Of a stretch of 64,000 nt of DNA, positions 13,801 to 26,689 are shown in pieces. The number at the start of each line of letters is the position of its first letter. Within the stretch, counting starts at the first letter, position 1. This DNA is from Sclerurus mexicanus (taxonomy: Eukaryota; Chordata; Aves; Passeriformes; Furnariidae): contig VWZF01001805.1 in assembly GCA_013396755.1 (NCBI GenBank), positions 765,728 to 829,727 on the forward strand, read 5' to 3'. The position numbers were made by a program, and so were the translations under genes. Below the pieces are notes generated by a model. That model did not search any database. It saw nothing but the letters and a program-made list of their open reading frames with translations, and had not been told where the DNA came from.

Positions 13801-14130
13801 GTAAGGCTTACTTCAGGTTCTGTCACTTTCCATCAGTGCATAGGCTTATCACAGACAGAAATCAATGTGTAGTAGGAAGGTACATTGCATATACATCCAG
13901 TGAGTGTGCCTGTATGTTAGCTATATTTTAATATACCACATTCATGTTATACTTTGAAAAATACAGTAGCTGGAGCCAACGCTGCTGACAGAGCAGATCC
14001 TTTCTGAACTTCTCTTTGAATTCCCTTTTTCTCTTTGAATTGGGATATTTGCATGAAAGCTGGAAGCCCTATCTTTCTTCTGTTAAAGCATTGGTGATCT
14101 TTGCCTTTTCTCCATTGAAATAGGCTTGTG
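10900..14130. other. anonymous non-coding DNA
   Basis: No gene recognised. The longest frame is 142 codons on the minus strand (13398-13826), with an overlapping plus-strand frame and no family resemblance. AT-rich stretches occur at 11280-11560 and 13700-13960. No repeat family is recognised. Confidence 0.6.
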
Positions 14131-14134
14131 AGTT

Positions 14135-14270
14135 CAAGGACTGAATTCAGCAGAATTCATAAGCATATGCTTAAACCAATAGGATTAAATCTTGGGCAGG
14201 GCAAGGAAGCTTGAAGCTTGGAACTTAAGCACAGGCTTAGATGTTGTGCTGAGTAAGGACTGCAGGGTAT
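14135..14270. repeat. relic of an ancient palindromic amniote repeat
   Basis: The stretch carries CTGAATTCAGCA, then a 14-base palindrome (TAAGCATATGCTTA at 14160-14173), then the mirrored TTAAGCACAGGCTTA and TGTGCTGAG elements near 14226-14256. The order of CAGCA, TTAAGCAYATGCTTAA and its mirror recalls an old repeat common in turtle, crocodile and bird DNA. I cannot name the family with certainty. A similar but weaker fragment is seen at 57677-57825. Confidence 0.45.
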
Positions 14271-15690
14271 TTGAAGCAACCCACAGCCCATCTTCCCTGG
14301 AATCCTACTCTTCTGCTGTCTCTTGGTTTAACAAAGCCAAAGGTTCCTGTGCAGCACACAGAGGAATGTCAGGATGCAGAGCTGTAGGTGTCCAGATGTC
14401 TCCAAGGCACTGCCATACATGCACAAAGCTATTCCAATGCATCTGGAAATGATGAGGACTTTGTCTTCCATTCTTGTATGGAAAGAGAGAGAAAACCCAA
14501 AGTTGTATAGGTCAAAACAGGATCCCCAAAATAATATGTTTCCAACAAGATGCTCACAGAAAAGGCTGAGCATTTGGGGTGTCAAGGGGCTGTCATATTT
14601 GTATTAGTACATTAAATGTGACAGATGGTCAGAAGTCAGAATCCAAAGTGCAGATAACTCTGTTCATTGAGAGCACTTGAAATCTGAACTTCTCCATATG
14701 CTTTGGACACCACTACTCCCATACACCATTTAAAGTTTAGGAGCCAAGTATAAAAGAAATAACAGCTATGTTTTTTACCTGCTGTTCCCTCAATGCCTAA
14801 AAAGCAATCAAAACCAGAGGTGACTCATGGAAAATTGTCACATTAACAAAGGTGGAAGTTGGTGTTTAGTAATAGCTTGCATTTCTGTCTCTATAAATCC
14901 AACTGCTTCAACCATTTTTGGCATCAGTCTGTGTTAGCTCAATTGTAGTTTTAATGAAGATGTCAAAAGCCTTCTGTTTCCAAACAGTGGCTTAAAACCC
15001 AGTGACAATTGGCCCACCTCTTTTCATCTGAAAGATAACTAGCTAGAAAGATGCCTGGATGGCAATCTTACCACAACAGATCCCCAAGAGGTCAGGGTTC
15101 TGAGACTGAACTCTCCTTTACTTGCTGGATTCCTTGGTAGCTGAATACCTGAAGATGAGTTTTGGTCTTCCACCTGCCTTCTGTTTGCAGTGCAGGAACA
15201 AAATGAGAAGACCCATTTTTCTCCAAGGGAATGTAGGAAATACTATAAATAATTGAAAATGCACTCCATAGTCTTGTCTCCATCAATAACTAGGTCCAGC
15301 ATATTCCAGCCCACCTTGTAGTCCCCTCCTGAGTTTTCACTTTTCTTCTATATTTTATTTTTGCCATATATTTTCTTATAAATATTACCATTTAAGAAGG
15401 GAACACTTGAGGGATATTCACCTGAGGTCTGAAATTATATTTTTTTTATTATGAGTATTGGAGAAGGATGCACAAGACATCAGCAGAATGTTGCAGCATG
15501 GGTTATAGATTGCTGCTCAGCAGTTGGTGGGTTGGCTATTTCTTTTAATTGCTGATACTGTATTTTCAGACAGTGCTGATCTTATGACAAATCTTTTTGC
15601 TTGCTTTTTTGCAGTTAAGCAATTTAGCTGACAGTTGAAAAAGTTTTTTCATAAAATACTCCATTGTACAAATACATGTCTGCACATGTA
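14271..15690. other. anonymous non-coding DNA
   Basis: No gene or repeat recognised. Short overlapping frames (up to 86 codons) lie on both strands at 14192-14607. 15340-15460 is AT-rich. Confidence 0.55.
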
Positions 15691-15695
15691 TTGAT

Positions 15696-15722
15696 ACACA
15701 CACACACACACACACACACACG
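15696..15722. repeat. (AC)n microsatellite
   Basis: About thirteen uninterrupted AC units, followed by an imperfect CGCATACACA continuation. Ordinary dinucleotide repeat, likely polymorphic. Confidence 0.95.
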
Positions 15723-15729
15723 CATACAC

Positions 15730-16380
15730 AAACTTGCACACATACAAAGACGTGTTTCTATCTCACAGCATTTCTGACAAGATTTCCTTCCACCTAACTT
15801 TAAATCTTTTCTTGTGCTAACTGAATAACCCAGAATTTTGCTTTCACAGACAGTTCTTGTTTGTAATGAGGTATTTACAATATTTTCTTTTAGTTCAAAA
15901 GCCCAAATATCCAGTGAAATGCTGTTTCAGTGACAACTCTATGTGTGTGTATGTGTGCATGCATCACTTTCAACCTCAATGTGTGTGTCCCATTTTCAGC
16001 TCCTGAACTCTGAATAAACTGGGCTCACCTCCAAGAGTTACGGCTTTAAGGAATATAGGTAATTGCACCATTACCCTTCTTATTTGTTTAATTTTTTTCC
16101 TTCAGCCTGTTCTGTTAGTTTATCATACATGCGGTCTAATTAAAGTTTCCTACAGGACTTTTCATCCAGAATAAATAATGACATTGCTCAGGAGGGCTCT
16201 AGTTACATTTTTTTTTCCTTCCAACTATGCTGAAAGGGAGGTTACTGTCTAAAAAATCTGTGCCTGGGCGGAAGAGACAGTTTTATAATTGCATTTCCAG
16301 TCTTCTTTGTATTCTTTTGTGTTATATGCTTGTACAAGGAGAAACTGGACAGGCCTGTTGGATAGCAGCCAGGCAGAATT
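15730..16380. other. anonymous AT-rich non-coding DNA
   Basis: AT-rich sequence with short TG-rich runs (15940-15962) and no recognisable gene. Confidence 0.55.
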
Positions 16381-16383
16381 GTC

Positions 16384-16418
16384 AGAGAGAGAGAGAGAGA
16401 GAGAGTGTGAGAGAGAGC
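16384..16418. repeat. (GA)n microsatellite, interrupted
   Basis: About eleven GA units, then TGTG, then four more GA units. It opens spurious reading frames rich in Arg-Glu. Confidence 0.95.
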
Positions 16419-17020
16419 AGATTGAAAATGAAATAGGAAGAGGGGAGAGAAATAAAAAATATCAGGATGATCTCTCAGAACAATGACTTAAGGAAGTGAA
16501 AGTGGAGGAGAAAATAGCAATTTTGGTTTGTGTCAGCTCCTGAGGTTTAAAAATTGTCTTTTGCTTTCTGTTTTGGGGTTTTTTTTTCTCCATTTCTGAC
16601 AGAGAAAACTCAAAGTATGGAGATATATTTCAGAAATGGAACTGGGACTAAACATTTGTTTTCTGACTAAAAGTTGAGTACTGAGAAACCAGGGTGCACT
16701 CTGAAGAAAAAGATTGTTGTGGCTTGAAAGTTGAGGCTCTGGCAGTCTCAAAGTCCTATTCTTACTCTGGGTGAGAGCAGTATTTATTGGTTTTGGATTC
16801 TATTAATAAATTAATTAAACAGTAAATACATATTCAATATCACTGTGAACAAAGCAGAGACAGGATCAGTATACCCAGACCTAGAGACTGTACCTTGACC
16901 TTCATGCTTCAGAGTGTGAATGGCTTTTCTGATTTTCCTTCCACTTCTCATCTTTCCTAAGTCCCTGCAGGTTTCAATTTCCCAGGCTGATGTACTAGAA
17001 AGTTGATAGCAAACAGGTTA
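16419..17020. other. anonymous non-coding DNA
   Basis: Mixed sequence with a T-rich run near 16575-16590. No gene recognised. Confidence 0.55.
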
Positions 17021-17021
17021 G

Positions 17022-17095
17022 CTCTGCTTTGAGCAGAGGTGGTATAGGTGACCTCCAGAAATCCCATCCAGCCTGATTTTTTCTGTGATTCTGTT
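17022..17095 (+). mobile_element. CR1 LINE 3' end fragment (plus orientation)
   Basis: The fragment begins with CTCTGCTTTGAGCAGAG, a 6-bp-stem hairpin found near CR1 3' ends. It continues through GGTGACCTCCAGA and the 'CCATCCAGCCTGA' phrase, and ends in the CR1 octamer tail TTCTGTGATTCTGT. Only the terminal ~75 bases remain, as expected of 5'-truncated CR1 copies. It is non-coding and dead. Confidence 0.8.
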
Positions 17096-18184
17096 TAAGT
17101 CAATCATGAAAGCATCCATCTACAAGCACTAGCAGCTGTACTCTTTGTTCCAGAAAGCCCACAAGTCATGGTCAGACACTCTAATACTGGTAAACAAATT
17201 AAAAAAAAGAATAAGTGGGAGGCAAAAAAAATCAAACTCTCTTTGAGCCTTGGTATGTGATTATTTGTGCAGGAGCAGATTGAGAACAACTGAAATGAAA
17301 GGAGAAAAGTAAATGTGGGTCTGTGAGAAGCTGAATGGTGAGCAGGTCTCTTCCACGCTTTCCTTGAAGGCACAGCATGTGGATGTACTTTATTCATAAT
17401 GACAATGCGATGTGATTCATAGCAATTGCTTCTTCACAGTAAATTATTCTAAGATGCGTTGTTGTGCCACGTTGCAATGGCACAAATGAATGATGTTAAA
17501 ATACTGAGCAGACAAAATGATAACACCTGTTACAGAGCCACTTATAAACCGGAGTGCACAGAGGAATTTGTACCTGTCTCTATCACAGATTGTGAGCTAC
17601 ACATCTTAGGATGTTTTATGAAGGAGAAGGCAATTTCTGTTATTCTGTATTAAAACATTTCTCAGAGTTCCCTTAATTTACAGACATCCTCTCTGTTTAC
17701 TTGACATCAGCTCCTGCTCTCTGGCAGGCAGTGTAGAAGAAAATTCAGAGCTGGCTCAGCACTCAGATTTCCTACCCAGGTCAGGTCTGGGAGGAACAGA
17801 GTAACAATATCTCCATGTGCACATTGGTATTTTTAGTCCTGCCCCATGGTAGCACAGAATTGCCCAGACTGCAGAGGAGCAGGGAGCCGTACCCCTTCCC
17901 AATGCACTGTGGGGCAATCAAGGTGACAAACTGGCATAAGCAGTCAGGGCAGTGCCTTGTGAGGGTAACGAAGTCCTGAATTTCCACCAACTTGCACAGG
18001 TGCTCAACACCTGTGTGGGAGTCAGGCAGGTCAATGCCCTTGTGCATCTGCCTCGAAAAACCTAATGCAAAGCTTCCTTGTACTGGTGGAGGAGTGGTGA
18101 TGGCTGTTGCTGTCCCTGGGACGATCCCCTTGCATTGCACTGAGAACATCTACCTTCAAGAGTAAAGCCAGGAGCACAGTCAGA

Positions 18185-18197
18185 TTTTTTTTTTTTT
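18185..18197. repeat. poly(T) run
   Basis: Thirteen consecutive T. No adjoining SINE or retrocopy is recognisable on the minus strand. Confidence 0.9.
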
Positions 18198-20058
18198 CCC
18201 AGGAGTAGGGGAGAGGCAGAACAGCTTTCCTCTGATTTCTAAGGAAACTGCTTTCATTGCCTGGCCAGAGACATCTCCTGTCAGCTGTCTCTCATAGAAA
18301 TGGAGCTCTAGCCCAATCAGCTCTGCTGGGATTTCTAGTCCAGTTTCTGACCTTGCAAATGAGAAACTAAGCTTAGTTTCTCCTTTTCGTTTTCTTCTTC
18401 TCCTTGTTATTTACCTTGATGCAGTGTATTCGCTTTAGTAAGATGCTACCTACAGGATTCCTTCCTAATGCTCACAAGTGCCTCTTCCATCCAGAGACAG
18501 CTGGAGAAATTGCTCCTCTAAGCACCAGGCACTTAATTAACAATGAGACAAATTCTTCAGTTGGCTTGCTTTCTCACTCATTCGTCCTCTTTTGTGCTGT
18601 CAAGTGCAGTGAGAAAGTGTGTACCAAGGTCTTGACCAAACACTTTGAACTGCATTATCTTGGGATACCCAAGGAAGATAATTACCAGCTTTGTTTCCCT
18701 CTCCCTTACCCCTTCTTCCCTCTGATGACAGGGGCATAAAGCGGATATTCAGCGTATCCTCCAGGAGACAGAAATGCCCACATTTTCCCCTCTCTTCCCC
18801 TGCTAAGGGGTCCCCTGTGAGATATTGTCTGTGCCCTCCAATGACAGTGCTGACATCTCTCCTCAACTATTTAGTCCCTCTGGGAAGCACTGGGAAAGTA
18901 ATTTGGCTCTCACAAAACTTTGAAGTTCAGGTTCTTTCAGGAAGGTTTGTCAGCATGGAGACAGAAGACAGGGCCTCTGGGTCAGGTACTTGGTTTTGCT
19001 GTGGAAAAAGACAAGCCAAAAAGCTTTTAAAAGGCCATTATTGCTGTGCTCTGCCCCTGGCACTGTCTGCTTGCCATGGCTGGAGCTGCAACATCAGCAT
19101 GGAGCCATGCCATGGGCATGTAGTAGACCAGGGCATGGGGGAAAGGGAAATGCATATACTGTCCTGGAAGACCACACTGCCTCTTTTATTGAGATAATTT
19201 CTGTTTTAAGATGCAGACAGTACTGTTTAGCATCAAGCCTAGCCCACTTTCTCAATTATTGGTGGACAGTAATTAATTCCATAACATTAGCTTGAATAAT
19301 TGCTGCCTGAAGGATTCCCATCCTGCTCAGCATCCTCCACATCTGGTTTGATCGTTGTGGAGCAGATGAAAGAGGTGTAACTCAGAGCTATCCAGGTAAT
19401 AGCTCAAGGCAGTCTCCAGGAAGGCAGACCTCTGGCAGGGCAGGCAGTGAGCCCTTCCCTGGGTATTCTTGTGGTGGCTGAGCAAGGGCTGGCTCCACAG
19501 CACCCCTTGAGAGGGATTTTTGCCCCTGGAGGAAAGCAGTGAGGAGAGGATCTGAAGATTAGTGTTGAAGGAGCTTGTGGAAGGGGAAGAGGGAAAAGGC
19601 AGGAAAAAGGAGGTTTTCAGTGAGAGCTGAGAAGGTTCAGTCTGGACAATACAAGGGTATTGAACAGCCGTGGAAGTTTCTTATGGCTCTTTTCACATAT
19701 CTTCCTAAATACCACACCACTATGAGCAATTACAGCTCTCTCCCATCCATGTGTGCATGAAACACTGCATGTGTATGTTTGCAACAGTTTGTATGGGGTT
19801 AGTGGAGACCAAAAAGTCCTGATACAGCTTCTCCAATGTCACTTCTGAAACAGATTCACAATGTCCTAGCTCCTGCAGCCACTAAAAGTTTTGTCTGTTT
19901 CCAAAGGTGTAGCAAGCCAGGTTTGTGACCTGAAGAGCAAGGTCTTGAAGAGATATTTCAGCTTCATTGTAAACTCTTCCTACAAAACTGGATAGGACGA
20001 CAGGTCCAGCTCTGCAGTCCAGCAAACTAAGACTCTTTTTGCCAACATACTCTACCTC

Positions 20059-20070
20059 TTTTTTTTTTTT
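20059..20070. repeat. poly(T) run
   Basis: Twelve consecutive T, without a recognisable flanking retroelement. Confidence 0.9.
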
Positions 20071-21984
20071 ACCCGCAGATCACTGTATAGCAGTATAAAG
20101 TCTAGTTAAACCAAGCCCTTGGCATGTTTAAAGCTCTGTGCAAATATTTGCTAATCAATCCTCAAAAGTCCCTTCTCTGGACCGAGGAAGTAAATGTTGC
20201 TGGGCCTGACTCAGTCTTACAGTGTATCACAGCTTCACCAGTCCCAGGTGGGAGCACGTCAAATAAGAACAAGCACACAATCAAACCAGCTCAGAGGAGA
20301 AGGGCTTTCCAGCAGCCATTCCAGCACTTCCACTACATCAAATAGTTGTTGGCACAGTGCTGCTTAAGACTTGTATGCCTAAGACTGTTTTGCCCCAAGC
20401 ACTCTAATTATCCTGTAATCGAGCATCCAAGGTCTGCCTCCTCCAGCTGTGTTTGAGCCCTGATGCTTTCCTCTCTTAACTTTGCCACAGCCACCACCTG
20501 ACTTTACAAGCCAGTTTCTTGAATTCCAGCTATCTCTGTTACTTGTCTGGATTTTGACTGTGCCCTTGCCTCACCCTTTGGATTGGCACATCTCTGGCTT
20601 TCCTTTGTTACTACCCAAAGGAGCTGATTCCTGTCTTAGTTTTCCTCCCTCCACTCCTTGGGTCTATAACTCAGTCCACTTTGGTCAAGCTTATTTTTGC
20701 AAGGCATTTCCCTGTAGGGTTCTCTAGCGCCCCAGCCGTGCCACAAAGCTGCAGTATTTGGACAGTGTCCTAGGACCCCAGAAGTCCCTTACCTGGAGAT
20801 GCCTGATAGCAGTAGTGGAGCCCTGGGCTCAGCTAGGGAGGAATGCACTTACAGCCCCCTCCTCATTTACTGCATTCATTGCTCTGAAAATGAGAACTGT
20901 TTTCTGAAAAAGCTCACAATTTTTTTTTTACCATATGCACTGAAGATTCACATATCCTTAAGTTAGTGTCCTGGATCTGCTCCTGCCTTCCTGCCTGTGG
21001 TAGGTCTGCTTTTACCATCATCATCTATTCCTCCATGTGGCTGTTACTCTCCATGTATCTGTAATCCCACAGCGTTATCCCTGCTGGAGGGAATCTTGTT
21101 GTTAACAAGTATGCATTTGCAGACTCTTCAATCCCAGTAGGCTGGGCTGTCTGTACAGCGAGGAGGACTGAGAGAGATTTCAGTACCAAACTGAGGCAAA
21201 CAGCACAGCCCTTGACTTTTACATGATCTCTCAACAGCAGTGCACTTTACACACAGATCTTTTTGGACTTTACATTAGAGATGCTTATTGATGCCAGCTG
21301 TATCAACAGCTGGGTTCCTCATCTGCAATGGTTTTGTATAGCCTGAAGTCTTTAGGTTTGCCTTCATGGACCAGAGATCATTAGCAGTGAGAATCCTTCA
21401 AACGTTGACTTGGCTAATTTGCTTGCCAGTGAGTCTGTGTTGCAATTTAATACGAAGCTGAGAATATAAGAGTGAGTGACTTGCATTATCCCAGAGGGAT
21501 GGCCTTGTCGCTAATTCTGCAAGAAGGAGTTTTGCTTTTCAGAACAATTGAGGATCACCAGGCCACCAAGCCCTGGGTGAAGACAGGACTGTACCCCACC
21601 CTCTCTGGAGAGGCTGAGTTCAAGATTTAGAAATCACTTGTTACATGTAATATGGGCTGTGGAAAATTATCAGACTCTGAAGCAAACTCATGGTTTTCTA
21701 GTGTCTGAATACCAGACACTCCTTTCTCTGCAGAAAACGAAGGTGGCCGTGAGCACTGGCCAAGAAAATTTGCATCAGTGGGTGTTGCAGCTTTGGTTCA
21801 GCATTTTATCTCATTTACTCAGCCTCCAGCAGAGCTAGGCAGAGACTGCAAAAAAAGAACTGGAAAACAAATCTCCCCTTCAGCATCTGCTCATACGCAG
21901 AAGTAAATTCACTTTATGCCTCTCTGTTGTTGAAAGCTCAGAGTGAATGAACAGTGCAGCCGCTGGTTTGGCCATCTGTCTGGG

Positions 21985-22110
21985 GCTGGGATCTGAGGCC
22001 ACTCCCCATCCCTGCCACTGGTTTCTTGCTTTGCCTCAAATTAAACAAACAAACTATTTTTGTTTCAGCTTTTAACCTGTAAAATGGGGAAAACACTGCT
22101 CTGTCCCCCA
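21985..22110 (+). mobile_element. MIR-like SINE relic
   Basis: The pattern GGGGCTGGGATC, then TGCCACTGGTTTCTTGC, a short AT-rich interruption, then CAGCTTTTAACCTGTAAAATGGGG follows the order of the MIR/CORE-SINE family (known broadly in amniotes). Divergence is high and the ends are uncertain. It could be coincidence. Confidence 0.35.
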
Positions 22111-25025
22111 GGTATACTTTCTCCCATCCAGCACAGGAGCTGGTTTCTGTGTCTATCTGGTACCCCCAAATAAATGCTGTGAGATGTGCCCAGCCATCCT
22201 GGCATGAGGAGAGGTACCTCTACCAAAGGTCGCTTCACTCTCGCTTGCTGAGACAAGTGCTAGGGCATGGCTCTGTTGTTTGCAAACTGTTTCTCCATGT
22301 AGTCCACAGACCTGCTGAAACTGAAGCAATCAAGATGTCCAGCAAAATCATGACAAGTAATTTACCATCCTGGCTACTTGCATGTTAAGAAAACAAGACT
22401 CATTTCTTGGCATTTACTTTAAGGCTTCTTGAATTATAACTAACATTTCCGGCCCTTCTTTATTATTCATTTCTGTTTCTCCTTATATCATGTGTGTTAT
22501 CATGTAAAATAAATAAGTGCATGAAATGGAGAAAAGAAATAATGGAAAAGGGTTTGTTGCAGGAGTTCCCCCTTGAAGCGTCCATCTCCTCCTACAGATC
22601 CTACATAAAAGCCTCTTGAGGAAGATAATAGAATAACAAGCCAGGCTACTGAAGTGAGGAACAATCAGGAATTAAGTAAGATGGAAGGTGGAAAAAATAG
22701 TACTAATAAAAACAAGAATGAAAATTATATTTCAACAGTATTGGTGCTGAACAGATCACAGTTTTTAAGCCAGAAGTGTGGTTTTCAGATGATAATAAAA
22801 ATAATTAACTTCAAAACTCATTCTTATTCTTCTACCCTTTGCTCCCACCTACATAATCTCACAGGATCCTTTGACACAAAAGCCAATTTTATCACATTGG
22901 TTTTATCCCTGCAGTTTAGTGCAGCAGTTTCAAGGCCTGAGCTGTGGACTTCATGAATGGGTGGTTACTTTGGCTGAAGACAAGGCTCTACAGGGATCCT
23001 GCTTTCTTTCCATTCTCTTCATAAAGGTTTGTTCATAAAATCTGTATTTTGAAATATGACCCTTTGGCTCATGTAACACAGCATGGAAATTCCCAGGTCT
23101 CTATCCCTTGTTCTCTGATACGAGTGAGAAGGATGGTTTTGGTCCAGCTTTGCTCCTGACTAAACGAAAGAAAGTGTGGGGTTTTTTCTTAAGGATTACT
23201 CATTTCAAGCAGATCAACCTGTTTAATCCTTCCCTTTGTGTCTGCCACAAGTCCTATCCACAGGGGCCAGACTGGGAAACACATCCTCACAGGGACTTGC
23301 ATCAGCATCCCTCTCGTGGGGTCCTGGGGTTCTTACACCAAGCCAGGATCAGTCATGACAGATGAGAAGGGTCAAGGCTCTCAAACATAGTGCAGGAGTG
23401 TGATTTTGAGGGAAATGCTTTAAAGGAGGGCTTTCTGAAGCACAGACCCCTGCTTCTCTGCCGTTGGAGTGTGTGTCTAAAGTGGGAAGGTCAAAGTCTA
23501 AATTTTTGGATGAATCATTGTTAGGGCTTAAAATCGATGAATTCAAGGGACTGGTAATGCCTGGCATAGCTTGGTTAGATTATTGCTGTGCTTTAGCCCA
23601 AGAAGTCACAATAATATATCTCTAGGAAACTGTTTCTTTTGGAGCTTTTGACGATGGAGCCAGGTGTTTAATTGACAAGTGATTTTATTTTTCTATAAAG
23701 CATGGTTGGAAACACAGTTCCCAGAATGTGGTCAGCACTGAGCTGTTTCCTTGCTTACAGTTCCCCAAACTGCCATTTCCAGAAAATCCATTGCCCAGAA
23801 GAGCATCTTCACCTGATAGTTCACAACCCACATGGGATCCACTCACCTTTTGGTTCTCCCCAAAATGCTCCATTGCCAATTCTCTCACCAAAGCTTTTCA
23901 AGCTCAATCAGTCTCCCAAGCAATGACTCAGTCAAACTATGACTTGTACCATGCCATACCTTAGGCAGTGTTTTCTACTGTTTCAGGTCTCTGGCTCCTT
24001 CTGATTGCTCATGACTACGCTAGGATTTTCAGCAAAATCTCTGGTGACACATCTATGGGCTTTCACCTTTGAACACAACGTGCAATGACTCAGCTAAGTG
24101 TTGCAACACAGAGCCAATGTGCTTATTTGAAAAAATAAATTATGTATAAATTGGTTTTCTTAAAATACCCAATCTGCTTTAGTCATTATCCTTAATGCAT
24201 CACTGCACTAGCAAACAGCAGCATTACTGATGTGTGAGCAGGCTGTCTACGTCTTGCACGTAGCCTTTGGATTCTGGAGCATCTCTTCTCTGCCTGGGAG
24301 GAAAATGCGTTGTTATAAAGGCCAAGCTCTGAGTGGGATGGGGAGGGAAGGGGAAAGGTGGGTAGAAGGGCAAGTTAGCCCCTTCCTTCCTTCTGACTCA
24401 ATTCAGCAGACCATGTCTGAGGAGTGGAGTTTGGATTTCACAGCTCAGCGGCAAACACCGTGTCAGCCTGGCAGCGTTTCTGCTCCTGATGTGCTCAGGT
24501 GGAGCCAGCAACGCACGCTGCTGTTTGGGGCTGCTGACTGTTACATTCCTCTGTCTCAAGTGCTCCTCAGACCACCTTTTTCATAGTTGACATTGTTTCT
24601 GCGGAACCCTCAGCCCCATGCAACTGAGGCAATGTGCCTGAGAGGACAGAGCAGAGGGCTCATCCTCTTGATTACCTTAGTGAGTTAAACATGATGAGAC
24701 TTGGAAGGACAGAAGATCTATGTGACCCAGTCATGGGGCTGTTTACATATTCAGACTTTTCAGTGCTCCCTTCCACTGCAAAAATTAAAAAAGGATCAGG
24801 ATAATTTGAAAATGCATTTAATTTTCTTACTCAGCTGAGCTCACAATCAGCACAGGCTGCCAGTTCCTTGCTACAGAAAAACACCCAACTGGCTTGGCCC
24901 TGTTTACACCATCACTGGTAATTTGGCACAGCCAGAGGATAGCTGTGTCAGTCTCAAAACTTATTTTTTTTTGGCATGACCCTTGTATGCTTTTGCTTGG
25001 TATTTTGCCTTTAAAACAGAGAGAG
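22111..25025. other. anonymous non-coding DNA
   Basis: No gene recognised. Frames of 100 codons (22654-22956) and 118 codons (24230-24586) show no known motif. 22390-22500 and 24120-24220 are AT-rich with scattered homeodomain-like cores but less dense than the blocks called separately. Confidence 0.6.
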
Positions 25026-25029
25026 GATT

Positions 25030-25043
25030 AAAAAAAAAAAAAA
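25030..25043. repeat. poly(A) run
   Basis: Fourteen consecutive A, immediately before an enhancer-like block. No retroposed sequence is recognised upstream. Confidence 0.9.
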
Positions 25044-25200
25044 GTACTTTTTCCCTGGGGCGCCATCAGATGCTAATAAAATCTTTAATTAATTCAGATT
25101 CGGATGGGCTCACATTTCTCTCGCTAGCTCACAACTTCAATCAAGTTTTTTTCTTTTTGTGACGCTGCTTTCATGCCACTTTTCACTGCATTTCTGATCT
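25044..25200. promoter_or_regulatory. candidate conserved non-coding element
   Basis: The block has GGGGCGCCATCAGATG (a CAGATG E-box), AATAAAATCTTTAATTAATT with an overlapping TTAATTAA homeodomain core, and several retained CpGs in a CpG-poor region. The mixture of E-box and paired homeodomain cores suggests an enhancer. No conservation test is possible here. Confidence 0.3.
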
Positions 25201-25419
25201 ATCTGGAATTATGCTATACGGGTATATTGGCAGGAAAGGGTGGGATAAAAGAAGACTAGGATGAGAGAAATCATTAGCACAGGATGTATTTTCTGGTTTT
25301 TTTTTCTTTATTGGAAGAAAATCCAAAAGGTCCTATGGCTGTTATGAATCCCCCAGGAACTCTTTAAATTACTGACAATTTGCTTGATTGGACTGCACCG
25401 GTCTTAAGCTTTAGAGAGA

Positions 25420-25560
25420 GACAAATCATTCTTAACAAACATTAAATCAAATAAGATAGAGAGAAATCTTGATAATGTGAAATGAATTCTGCAAAATTAA
25501 GACATCTGCTGAATGCTTACTTTATAATAAAGTGATAATCTCCCTGAAATGGGGTCTGTC
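25420..25560. promoter_or_regulatory. candidate AT-rich conserved element
   Basis: AT-rich block with AATCAAATAAGATA, CTTGATAATGTG and AGTGATAATC (GATA/homeodomain-like cores). Weaker than neighbouring candidates. Confidence 0.2.
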
Positions 25561-26680
25561 TCATTACCAGTTTGATGACTGGTGTGGATGATCTTATCTA
25601 ATACTGGTTAACTGAAAACAAGTAAGTGATGCATTTTCTTTACCAGCCCCAGTAAGAAAGAAAGGCCTCTTTCTGCCTTGCTATCAGTCCTTCCAGGGTC
25701 AATCTCCCCACTTACTTGCCATCCTTTGGATAAAAGATTTACTCTATGGGGTATAGAAATTGTTCTAGGATTGTCAGAGAGAAGCATTTCAGACACCTTC
25801 CTCCAAAGGCAACAAAAGGAGTTTTCCCGGGAATTTCAGAGCTAATAGTCTAAAGATGAAGACAGGGAGATGTATTCCAGCCTAGCGAGAGGCTGCACAA
25901 ACGTTCCCAGTGCAATGAGAACAGAACAGGCTGCCGGCCAGGATGGACACTGCATGCAGGGTGAAGGAGGGCACTTAGGAAAGGCTGATTTCATTTATAG
26001 ACTTTCACTTTACTTCCTGCCTCAGCTCCTTGCTGGAACAATCTTGGAGACAGATAACCTGACCTGGAGTCTCTTCTACTCTGTGCTGTTAAATGGTCGA
26101 TCAATAAGCCCAGGAAGGAAGAAAAGCCATGTGGTTGAATTTCCTTAAAATATACATGTAGCCATGCTCAGCAGCAAGGGATTGAATTCAGTGCTTAGAA
26201 CACTGAGCAGCATTTACAACTGCTTCCCTCCCATGATGCTCGCCCATGCTCCCTGCTCCTGAGCTGTCCTGCAGGAATGCATCTGTGATACTGCTCTTCT
26301 GCAGAGAATTGTGGTCTTTCTTCCAGGCTCTTGACAAAACTTCTGTCTGGAGAAGGATCCCCTTGAAGGAGAAATGCCATTCTCCCCTGATGCTTTTGGG
26401 ATCATGCCTATGAATGCACCTTCACCTGATTTGCTGTGGATTACCATGAGGTGATCTGCCCCACATGTGCCTTGCAATCTTGCTGCACATCACAGAGCAA
26501 TGGCTGATGCATAAACAAAGTGCCATGGCCTGGGGCAATATTATAATTGAATAGATATAACAGATTATGAACCATTTGATGTGCAGCATGGAGCTGCAGT
26601 ACTCCTTATCATATTCCAGTAGAGGAAAGCCAGCGACTCTTTCTAAAGCATCCATTCAAACGGAAATGTAAGCAAAAGGC
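25561..26680. other. anonymous non-coding DNA
   Basis: Short overlapping frames (60 to 92 codons) on both strands and nothing recognisable. Confidence 0.55.
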
Positions 26681-26689
26681 TCTCGAAAT

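Larger units (their letters stand above)
17100..21980. other. anonymous non-coding DNA
   Basis: No gene recognised. The longest frame is 168 codons (18691-19197, plus). It overlaps other frames, has no domain, and I regard it as chance. Homopolymer T runs lie at 18185-18197 and 20059-20070. G-rich mixed sequence at 19380-19640 contains no identifiable element. Confidence 0.6.

Noticed and set aside
18691..19197. 168-codon open frame
   Set aside because: No domain, no splice or promoter context, and overlaps with other random frames.
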